This document shows positions 14,970 to 22,097 of a stretch of DNA of 64,000 nt, piece by piece. The DNA is taken from the NCBI RefSeq assembly GCF_003050745.1, contig NZ_QAOF01000007.1:62001-126000 (forward strand), written 5' to 3'. The stretch's first letter is position 1. Each line of letters opens with the position of its first letter. The notes beneath the pieces were generated by a model. It did no database searches. It saw only the letters and a program-made list of their open reading frames with translations, and was not told the DNA's origin. Position numbers and translations under genes: made by a program. This DNA comes from Sphingomonas sp. PP-CE-3G-477 (GTDB lineage Bacteria; Pseudomonadota; Alphaproteobacteria; Sphingomonadales; Sphingomonadaceae).

Positions 14970-17744
14970 ATGCCCCATCTCTATCTCGTCGACGGCTCCG
15001 GCTATATCTTCCGCGCCTATCACCGGCTGCCGCCGCTCACCAACAAGCATGGCGAGCCGGTCGGCGCGGTGTACGGCTATACGACGATGCTGTGGAAGCT
15101 CGCCGACGAAGTCCACGCCGCCGACGGCCCCACGCATATGGCGGTCATCCTCGACAAGTCGTCGAAGACCTTCCGCAACGATCTCTACGACAAGTACAAG
15201 GCGCAGCGTCCGCCCCCGCCCGAGGATCTCGTCCCCCAGTTCCCGATGATCCGCGACGCCACGCGCGCGTTCTCGTTGCCGTGCATCGAGACCGAGGGAC
15301 TCGAAGCCGACGACATCATCGCCTGCTATTCGAAGGCCGCGCTAGCCCAAGGCTGGGAAGTCACGATCGTCAGTTCCGACAAGGACCTGATGCAACTGAT
15401 CGAGCCCGGCCTCGACATGTACGACACGATGAACAACCGCCGGCTCGGCGCGGAGCACGTCGCCGAGAAATTCCACGGCGTCTCGCCCGCGCAGCTCGGC
15501 GACGTGCTCGCGCTGATGGGCGACAGCGTCGACAACGTCCCCGGCGTCCCCGGCGTCGGCCCGAAGACCGCCGCCAAGCTGATCCTCGAACACGGCGATC
15601 TCGAATCCGTGCTCGCCGCCGCCGACGGCATGAAGAAGGGCAAGCTCCGCGACAACCTGATCGAGCATGCCGAGATGGCGCGTCTGTCGAAGGTGCTCGT
15701 CACGCTCAAATGCGACGTCGCGCTGCCCGAGCCGCTCGAAGATCTCGAACTCAAGGGTATCCCCGACGCGCCCTTGCGTGCGTTCCTCGAACATCACGGC
15801 TTCAAGTCGCTGATCGCCAAGCTCTCCGCGGTCGCCGAAGCCCCCGTCGCCGAACCGGCGAGCACCGCCGAGTTTGACGAGGACGAGCCCTGCAAGCACG
15901 ACGACTACGAGACCGTCGTCGACGAAGCCGCACTCGATCGCTGGATCACGGTGGCGAAACACCAAGGCTGGATCGCGATCGACACCGAGACCACCGGCAT
16001 CGACGCGACGCGCGCGGACCTGGTCGGCGTCAGCATGGCGCTGCATCCGAACCTCGCCTGCTACGTACCTATCGCGCATGGCGGGACGGATTTGCTCGCG
16101 GAAAACCCGGTCCAGCTCGATCGCGCGCTCGTGTTAGAGAAACTGAAGCCGTTGCTGGAGGACCCGAGCGTCCTGAAGATCGGTCACAACCTCAAATACG
16201 ACATGATCGTCCTCGGCCGCGCCTACGCGTCGACGGGCGGCGTGAACATCGCGCCGTTCGACGACACGATCGTGATGAGCTTCGATCTCGACGCCGGCCT
16301 GCACGGCCACGGCATGGACGAACTCGCCGCCACGCATCTCTCGCACAGCTGCATCGCGTTCAAGGACGTCGTCGGCACCGGCAAGACGCAGCGCACCTTC
16401 AACGAAATCGACCTGAAGGCCGCGACGCGCTACGCCGCCGAGGACGCCGATGTGACGCTGCGGCTGTGGCGCCGGTTCAAGCGCCGCCTGCCCGCGGAAG
16501 GCTCGACCCGCGTGTACGAGATGGTCGACCGCCCGCTCGTCCCCGTCATCGCGCAGATGGAGATGCACGGGATCAAGGTCGATGCCGCCAAACTGTCGAA
16601 GCTCTCGACCGAGTTCGCCGGCCAGATGGCAAGCCTTGAAACCGAAATCCACGCGCTGGCCGGCGCGTCGTTCACGATCGGCAGCCCCAAGCAACTGGGC
16701 GACGTGCTGTTCGAGAAGATGGGCATCAAGGGCGGCCGCAAAGGCAAGTCCGGCGTCTATTCGACCGACGTCAACGAACTCGAGCGGATCGCCGCGGACA
16801 AGGATTCGTCCGGCGCCGTGATCGCGCGGAAAGTGCTCGACTGGCGCCAGTTGTCGAAGCTGAAATCCACCTACACCGACGCATTGCAGGCGCAGATCAA
16901 CCCGGCGACCGGCCGCGTCCACACGTCCTACTCGCTGACCGGCGCGCAGACCGGCCGCCTGTCGTCGACCGACCCAAACCTCCAGAACATCCCGATCCGC
17001 ACCGAGATCGGCCGCCAGATCCGCGACGCGTTCGTGGCGGAACCCGGCAACGTCATCCTCGCGGCCGATTACTCGCAGATCGAGTTGCGGCTGGCCGCGC
17101 ACATGGCCAACGTCCCCGCGCTGAAGGCCGCGTTCGCGAACGGCGACGATATCCACAGCCTCACCGCGCAGGAACTGTTCGGCGAGGTCAACCGCGACAC
17201 CCGTGGCCGCGCGAAGACGATCAACTTCGCGATCCTCTACGGCATCTCGCGCTGGGGCCTCGCGGGGCGTTTGGACGTGTCGGCGGACGAAGCGCAGGCG
17301 ATGATCGACCGCTATTTCGACCGCTTCCCCGGTATCTCCAACTACATTGTCGAGACCACGGAAAGCGTTCGCGCGAGCGGCTTTACCACCACGCTGTTCG
17401 GGCGCAAAACGCACTTCCCGCGCATCCGCTCGAAAATCCAGCATGAGCGGCAGGGTGCCGAACGCGCCGCGATCAACGCTCCGATCCAGGGGACGAGCGC
17501 GGATATCATCAAGCGCGCGATGGTGCGGATGGGGCCGGCGTTGCTCGAAGCGGGGCTGCCGAACGTCCGCATGCTTCTTCAGGTCCACGACGAGCTCGTG
17601 TTCGAATTGCCGGAAGGTGACGTCGCCGCGGCCAAGCCCGTGATCGAGCAGGTCATGGCGAACGCCGCGCAACCCGCGGTAACGCTCGACGTCCCACTCG
17701 GCATTGAAATTGGCACCGGCCTCAGCTGGGGAGCGGCACATTGA
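14970..17744 (+). CDS. polA: DNA polymerase I
   Basis: 924 residues, close to the E. coli length of 928. Domain order: 5'-3' exonuclease/FEN (about 1-300; LVDGSGYIFRAYH, GLEADDIIACY, GDSVDNVPGVPGVGPKTA), 3'-5' proofreading exonuclease (about 310-520; IDTETTG with catalytic acids intact), then the family A polymerase. Motif A is DYSQIELR, motif B RGRAKTINFAILYG and motif C QVHDELVFE. It removes RNA primers and fills repair gaps. The proofreading motifs are intact, unlike in some taxa. ATG 14970 gives the family-standard N-terminus; no ribosome site is obvious. It is followed immediately by structured element copy B. Confidence 0.98.
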   Translation: MPHLYLVDGSGYIFRAYHRLPPLTNKHGEPVGAVYGYTTMLWKLADEVHAADGPTHMAVILDKSSKTFRNDLYDKYKAQRPPPPEDLVPQFPMIRDATRAFSLPCIETEGLEADDIIACYSKAALAQGWEVTIVSSDKDLMQLIEPGLDMYDTMNNRRLGAEHVAEKFHGVSPAQLGDVLALMGDSVDNVPGVPGVGPKTAAKLILEHGDLESVLAAADGMKKGKLRDNLIEHAEMARLSKVLVTLKCDVALPEPLEDLELKGIPDAPLRAFLEHHGFKSLIAKLSAVAEAPVAEPASTAEFDEDEPCKHDDYETVVDEAALDRWITVAKHQGWIAIDTETTGIDATRADLVGVSMALHPNLACYVPIAHGGTDLLAENPVQLDRALVLEKLKPLLEDPSVLKIGHNLKYDMIVLGRAYASTGGVNIAPFDDTIVMSFDLDAGLHGHGMDELAATHLSHSCIAFKDVVGTGKTQRTFNEIDLKAATRYAAEDADVTLRLWRRFKRRLPAEGSTRVYEMVDRPLVPVIAQMEMHGIKVDAAKLSKLSTEFAGQMASLETEIHALAGASFTIGSPKQLGDVLFEKMGIKGGRKGKSGVYSTDVNELERIAADKDSSGAVIARKVLDWRQLSKLKSTYTDALQAQINPATGRVHTSYSLTGAQTGRLSSTDPNLQNIPIRTEIGRQIRDAFVAEPGNVILAADYSQIELRLAAHMANVPALKAAFANGDDIHSLTAQELFGEVNRDTRGRAKTINFAILYGISRWGLAGRLDVSADEAQAMIDRYFDRFPGISNYIVETTESVRASGFTTTLFGRKTHFPRIRSKIQHERQGAERAAINAPIQGTSADIIKRAMVRMGPALLEAGLPNVRMLLQVHDELVFELPEGDVAAAKPVIEQVMANAAQPAVTLDVPLGIEIGTGLSWGAAH

Positions 17745-17757
17745 ACGCGCAGGGCGG

Positions 17758-17842
17758 CAGCCGGCCACGTCCGGCTGACTCGCACCAGCGCGGCCGGCGG
17801 AGCGTTCACTCCGACCGACGACGCGGCTTTGCCGCGGTGCGA
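17758..17842 (+). ncRNA. Structured element, copy B, directly after polA
   Basis: Starts 14 bases after the polA stop. Stems: cagccgg-ccacgt-ccggctg (17758-17777); tcgcacc (17780-17786) with ggtgcga (17836-17842) as a closing stem; cggag-cgttca-ctccg (17798-17813); cgcggc-ttt-gccgcg (17822-17836). It shares the 10-base blocks cggccggcgg and ccgaccgacg and the ttt loop with copy A at 6669-6771, but stem sequences differ while pairing is kept. Confidence 0.55.
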
Positions 17843-17862
17843 TCCCCGAATGGCGCAGCAGC

Positions 17863-19380
17863 GTGACCGAGGCCACGCAGGATATCGATACGCTCGCCAA
17901 GGGCGGTCGGACTAACATCGCCGGCTTCGTCCTCCGCCTCGCCGCGCGTATCCCGTTCCTGTTCATCGCCGGCCGCATTTACGGCCCCGACCTCGTCGGC
18001 CGGTTCGCGATTGCGGTCGTGGTCGTCGAACTTGCCGCCTTGCTAGCAACGCTCGGCCTGAAGCGCGGTCTCGCGCAAGCGCTCAGCAGCGCGGATCGCC
18101 CGCACGCCAACGTCGTGTGGGACGCCATGGCCGTGGCATTCGTCGCATCGCTCATCGCCAGCGCGGTGCTCTGCACCTTCCCGCAGATCATGTATCCGAA
18201 CAGCGCGATCACTGGGCTCGACCGGTTCCTGCCGCTGATCATCGTCGCGATCGCCTGGTCCGACGTCAGCCTCGCCGCGCTTGCGTACAGGCTGAACGTC
18301 AAGGCCGCCGTCACCGCCCGCGCGGTGGTCGAGCCCTGGACGATCTCGATCGCCGCCTGGGCATTCTCCTATTTCACGATCCGCGACGGCCTCGTGCTGA
18401 GCTACGTCGCGTCGATGACAGCGGCACTGATCGCCAGCCTCGTGCCGTTCCTGCGCAGCTACGGCGTGCCGCGGGGTTGGAAACCCCAACTTCGCCCGCT
18501 CTACGCGCTCGCCCGCGCCAATATACCGCTGGCCGGCGCAGACATCCTCGAATGGGGCAGCCGCAACGTCGACCGCTTCATCCTCGGCGTGATGTTCGAG
18601 CCCAAGATCGTCGGCATCTATTACATGGCGCAGCAGGTCGCGAGCCTGCCGCAGAAGCTCAAGACCAGCTTCGACCCGATCCTCGGCCCCGTCATCACGC
18701 ACAGCCTCGCGATCAACGACCGCGCCGCGATCGCCAACCAGGTCCGCCAGGTCGCGTTCTGGATCATGGCCGCGCAAGGCGGGCTCGCGCTGATGGGCTC
18801 GATCCCCGGCGAAGCGGTGATGGGCGTGGTCGGTCCGCAGTTCGTCGCCGGCACCGCCGCGCTCGCGTTCCTGCTGACCGCCGAGGTGCTCGCGTCGACC
18901 GGCGCGGTCAGCGAATCCGCGCTCGTCTACATCGCCCGCCACCGCAACCTGATGATCTCGGCGGCGATGCTCGCGTTCCAGATCGGCTTGAGTTTCGCGT
19001 TGATCTTCACGATCCGCAAGCTCGGCTACCCGGTCAATTACCAGGCCGCCGGCCCGGCGATCGCGCTGATGCTGTCGGTCGGGGTGACCTCGATCATCAA
19101 GTCGAAGCTGCTCGGGCACCTGCTCGGCGCCAACGTATCGCCGTGGCGCTGGCCGCTGATCTGGGCCGCGCTCGCCGCGATCGTGGTCGGTGGCGCGTTC
19201 ACCGCGCTACCCAAGCGTTACGAATGGGTAGAGCTCGCGATCGGCGAACCCGCGATCGCGGCCACCTATCTCTACATCCTGTGGAAATACGCATTCGGCC
19301 CCGCGGACCGCGCCCTGTTCGGCAAATCGACGCCAGTCGGCGAGGCGACGCTGCCGAATGCCGGATCACCGATCCGCTAA
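17863..19380 (+). CDS. Polysaccharide/O-antigen flippase-like membrane protein
   Basis: 505 residues with about 12-14 membrane helices of the MOP superfamily (RfbX/Wzx-like): FVLRLAARIPFLFIAGRIYGPDLVGRFA at the start and the ILEWGSRNVDRFILGVMFEPKIVGIYYMAQQVASLPQKL segment, read as two parts, in the middle. It would translocate lipid-linked oligosaccharide across the inner membrane. A GTG at 17863 is used because the nearby ATG at 17850 is out of frame. No glycosyltransferase genes lie next to it, so the substrate is unknown. Confidence 0.85.
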   Translation: MTEATQDIDTLAKGGRTNIAGFVLRLAARIPFLFIAGRIYGPDLVGRFAIAVVVVELAALLATLGLKRGLAQALSSADRPHANVVWDAMAVAFVASLIASAVLCTFPQIMYPNSAITGLDRFLPLIIVAIAWSDVSLAALAYRLNVKAAVTARAVVEPWTISIAAWAFSYFTIRDGLVLSYVASMTAALIASLVPFLRSYGVPRGWKPQLRPLYALARANIPLAGADILEWGSRNVDRFILGVMFEPKIVGIYYMAQQVASLPQKLKTSFDPILGPVITHSLAINDRAAIANQVRQVAFWIMAAQGGLALMGSIPGEAVMGVVGPQFVAGTAALAFLLTAEVLASTGAVSESALVYIARHRNLMISAAMLAFQIGLSFALIFTIRKLGYPVNYQAAGPAIALMLSVGVTSIIKSKLLGHLLGANVSPWRWPLIWAALAAIVVGGAFTALPKRYEWVELAIGEPAIAATYLYILWKYAFGPADRALFGKSTPVGEATLPNAGSPIR

Positions 19381-19385
19381 CGCAA

Positions 19386-20414
19386 TCAGTATGCGCGGGC
19401 GACCGCGAACTCGACGGCTTCGATCATGGCGTCCTTGGCTTCGCCATTGGGGAAGCCGCCGATCGAGTCGATCGCACGCTGGCCGTAATGACGCGCCCTG
19501 GCGAAGGTGTCGTCGATCGCACGAGTCGAGCGGATCAGGCGGATCGCATGCTGGAGATCGGCCTCGCTGTCGCGGCGGCCTTCGACGGCGTCCTTCCAGA
19601 ACGCACGGTCCTCGGCCGAGCCACGCGCATAGGCGAGGATCACGGGAAGCGTCATCTTGCCCTCGCGGAAGTCGTCACCCGCGTCCTTGCCCATGGTATC
19701 CGCGTCCGACACGTAGTCGATCGCGTCGTCGACCAGCTGGAACGCGATGCCCAGGTTCCGGCCATAGGCGTCGAGCGCGGCTTCCTCGGCCTCGGGGCGA
19801 TCGGCGACGACCGCCGAAATCCGGCACGCGGCCGCGAACAACGCCGCGGTCTTCGCGCCGATGATGTCGAGATAGCGCTCCTCGCCAAGATCGACGCGGC
19901 GCGCGGCGGTGAGCTGGTTGACCTCGCCCTCGGCGATGACCGCGCTGGTCGAGGACAGGATCTTCAGCGCCTTGAGACTGCCCGCCTCGACCATCAGTTC
20001 GAAGCTGCGGCTGAACAGGAAATCGCCGACCAGCACGCTGGCAGGATTTCCCCAGATGATGTTCGCGGTGCGCTTGCCCCGGCGCAGGTCCGAGCCGTCG
20101 ACGACGTCGTCGTGGAGCAGCGTCGCGGTATGGATGAACTCGACCGCGGCGGCGAGCAGGTGATGCTGCGTACCGGTATAGTCGATCAGTTGCGCGCTCG
20201 CGAGCGTCAGCATCGGCCGCATCCGCTTGCCCCCGCCCGCGATCAGGTGACCGGCGAGTTCGGGGATCAGCGGGATTTCCGACTCCATCCGGCCGCGGAT
20301 CACCGCATTGACCTGGTCCATGTCGCCGGAGACGAGTTTGACCATCGGGTCCAGCGACGGCTGGGACTCGGGATTCGAACGTATGGTTTCGAGGCGGTGG
20401 ACGGTGGCGCTCAT
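19386..20414 (-). CDS. Long-chain polyprenyl diphosphate synthase (octa/decaprenyl type)
   Basis: 342 residues of the trans-isoprenyl diphosphate synthase family. First Asp-rich motif: LLHDDVVDGSDLRRG; second: LVDDAIDYVSD. GGGKRMRP precedes the first. It condenses isopentenyl diphosphate to make the ubiquinone side chain (decaprenyl in most sphingomonads), as in IspB/DdsA. The residues just before the first Asp motif are small (HTATLL), consistent with a long product. Product length cannot be fixed from sequence alone. It is divergent from the chorismate mutase gene, and its promoter region holds a 10-base tandem repeat. Confidence 0.93.
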   Translation of the reverse strand: MSATVHRLETIRSNPESQPSLDPMVKLVSGDMDQVNAVIRGRMESEIPLIPELAGHLIAGGGKRMRPMLTLASAQLIDYTGTQHHLLAAAVEFIHTATLLHDDVVDGSDLRRGKRTANIIWGNPASVLVGDFLFSRSFELMVEAGSLKALKILSSTSAVIAEGEVNQLTAARRVDLGEERYLDIIGAKTAALFAAACRISAVVADRPEAEEAALDAYGRNLGIAFQLVDDAIDYVSDADTMGKDAGDDFREGKMTLPVILAYARGSAEDRAFWKDAVEGRRDSEADLQHAIRLIRSTRAIDDTFARARHYGQRAIDSIGGFPNGEAKDAMIEAVEFAVARAY

Positions 20415-20460
20415 CTCACCGAGCCTCTGACGCCTATGCCCCTGCAAAGCAACCCTTGCC

Positions 20461-20530
20461 GGGCTCTGCCTGGCCCTGCCGAGCCCTGCCGAGCCCTGCC
20501 GAGCCCTGCCGAGCCCTGCCGGGCCTTGCG
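20461..20530. repeat. 10-base tandem repeat (gagccctgcc)n
   Basis: Seven consecutive 10-base units. The four central ones (20481-20520) are identical (gagccctgcc); the outer three are variants (gggctctgcc, tggccctgcc, gggccttgcg). It lies between divergent starts of the polyprenyl synthase (20414) and chorismate mutase (20584). The period is about one DNA turn. Confidence 0.93.
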
Positions 20531-20583
20531 GAGTAGGACGCATCCCCGCAAAAGGCGCCCGAACCAATCTGGAAGGGTGTGCG

Positions 20584-20871
20584 ATGGCTGACGACCTGCT
20601 GAACGGATATCGCCAGAGCATCGACAATATCGATGCGGCACTGATCCACATGCTTGCCGAGCGCTTCAAGGTCACGCAGGCGGTCGGCCGGCACAAGGCC
20701 ACGCACGGGCTTCCGCCCGCCGATCCGGGCCGCGAGGAACGCCAGATCGCGCGGCTCCGGCAGCTCGCGGCGGATGCGCAGCTCGATCCGGAATTCTCGG
20801 AGAAATTCCTGCGCTTCATCATCGACGAAGTGATCCGCCACCACGAGCGGCTGGCGCACGATCACGCCTGA
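20584..20871 (+). CDS. AroQ-type chorismate mutase
   Basis: 95 residues, the whole length of a monofunctional AroQ helical domain: YRQSIDNIDAALIHMLAERFKVTQAVGRHKATHGLPPADPGREERQI (read as consecutive helices) and EKFLRFIIDEVIRHHERL. Conserved active-site residues are recognisable: Arg10, the Arg/Lys of the RHK segment, and Glu/Gln near the C-terminus. It converts chorismate to prephenate for Phe/Tyr synthesis in the cytoplasm; there is no signal peptide. No pheA or tyrA gene is next to it. The start ATG is close to the tandem repeat. Confidence 0.93.
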   Translation: MADDLLNGYRQSIDNIDAALIHMLAERFKVTQAVGRHKATHGLPPADPGREERQIARLRQLAADAQLDPEFSEKFLRFIIDEVIRHHERLAHDHA

Positions 20872-20970
20872 TACGGATCGGTCCCGATCGGCGTAAGTGT
20901 CACGATCCGTGACGAAAACGTCATTCATTCTCCACCTGTCGATCATCCAGGCAGGTGCAATCGGTTGCCG

Positions 20971-21678
20971 ATGACGCGTGTTCGCCGAGCCCTGATCGTT
21001 CTCGCTCTGATCGTCGCTTTGGCGATGGGTGTGATGGGCTGGCTGGGCTATTTCGGGGGGGCGCTGTTCACCGACATAGCCGCGCGCAGCACCTCCGACC
21101 GGGCGCCCTTTGCGGTCGTGCTGCTGTCGGGCGACATCGGCTTCAACACGGGCATGAGCCCCGACATCGCGGAGCGTCTTGCCGCCGACGGTATTCCCGT
21201 GGTCGGCGTCAATACGCTGACCTATCTGCGCAAGACCCGCACGCCTGCGGAGATCACCTCGCTGATCGCACGCGCCGAACAACGTGCACTGCGATTGGGG
21301 CATACCGACCGCGTCGTGCTGATCGGCGTGTCGTTCGGCGCGGACATGCTTCACGTCGGTCTCGTCGGGTTGCCCGCGAGCCTGCGCGACAAGGTGACGC
21401 GAGTCGCGCTGATCGTGCCCGAGAATACCGTACAGTTCCGCGCGTCGCCGGGTGAGATCTTCGATTACTGGACGCCGACCAGCGATGCGCTGCCGACTGC
21501 GCGACGGCTCACATGGGCACCCTTGCTGTGCATCCACGGCGTCGTGGAAGCCGACAGCTTGTGTCCGCTGCTGAAGCAGCCCAATGCCCGGATCATTGCC
21601 CTGCCGGGGGGGCACCCGCTTCACCGCGACGCCGATGCGCTTTACGCTACGGTCTCGCGGTTCGTATTCGCGCATTAA
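20971..21678 (+). CDS. AcvB/VirJ-family alpha/beta hydrolase
   Basis: 235 residues. An N-terminal membrane anchor or signal (RRALIVLALIVALAMGVMGWLGYFGG) is followed by an alpha/beta-hydrolase fold of the AcvB/VirJ family. The nucleophile elbow is GVSFGADM (Ser in GxSxG) and a His lies in GGHPLHRD near the end. In Agrobacterium and Rhizobium, AcvB is a periplasmic hydrolase of lysyl-phosphatidylglycerol and is co-transcribed with the synthase LpiA/MprF. Here an mprF gene follows two genes later, supporting the same role. ATG 20971 is preferred to TTG 20965. Confidence 0.87.
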   Translation: MTRVRRALIVLALIVALAMGVMGWLGYFGGALFTDIAARSTSDRAPFAVVLLSGDIGFNTGMSPDIAERLAADGIPVVGVNTLTYLRKTRTPAEITSLIARAEQRALRLGHTDRVVLIGVSFGADMLHVGLVGLPASLRDKVTRVALIVPENTVQFRASPGEIFDYWTPTSDALPTARRLTWAPLLCIHGVVEADSLCPLLKQPNARIIALPGGHPLHRDADALYATVSRFVFAH

Positions 21679-21688
21679 GGATCGATCG

Positions 21689-22093
21689 ATGATTCCTGCA
21701 CTGATGGCGCTCGCGATGGCCGCGGGCAGCCCCGCTCCTGCCGCACCCCCTGCCCCCGCCTCGGCGGTGGAAGGGGTTTGGCACAATCCGAAGAACAGCG
21801 TGGCCGTGAAGACCGGTGCGTGTGGCGACAAGCTGTGCGGATGGGTGGTCCGTGCGACCGATGAAGCGCAGGCCGACGCGCGCGACGGTGGCACGCCCAA
21901 GCTGATCGGCACCGCCTTGTTACGCGAATACCGCCCGAGCGGACGCAACACATGGTCCGGCACGATCTTCGTGCCCGACATGGGTCGCACGTTCGGCTCC
22001 ACGCTGAAGCTGGTCGATGCGAACACGATTTCGGTGAAGGGGTGCCTGATCGGCGGGTTCTTCTGCAAGTCCCAGATCTGGCACCGCGGTTGA
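21689..22093 (+). CDS. DUF2147 family secreted protein
   Basis: 134 residues with an Ala/Pro-rich N-terminal signal-like region (MIPALMALAMAAGSPAPAA) and a DUF2147 domain: VEGVWHNPKNSVAVKTGACGDKLCGWVV and TWSGTIFVPDMGRTF, with two Cys pairs suited to disulfides. It is probably periplasmic. AAGGAT precedes the ATG, 10 bases after acvB. The family has no known reaction. Its position between acvB and mprF suggests a part in membrane-lipid or envelope homeostasis. Confidence 0.87.
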   Translation: MIPALMALAMAAGSPAPAAPPAPASAVEGVWHNPKNSVAVKTGACGDKLCGWVVRATDEAQADARDGGTPKLIGTALLREYRPSGRNTWSGTIFVPDMGRTFGSTLKLVDANTISVKGCLIGGFFCKSQIWHRG

Positions 22094-22097
22094 CCCG

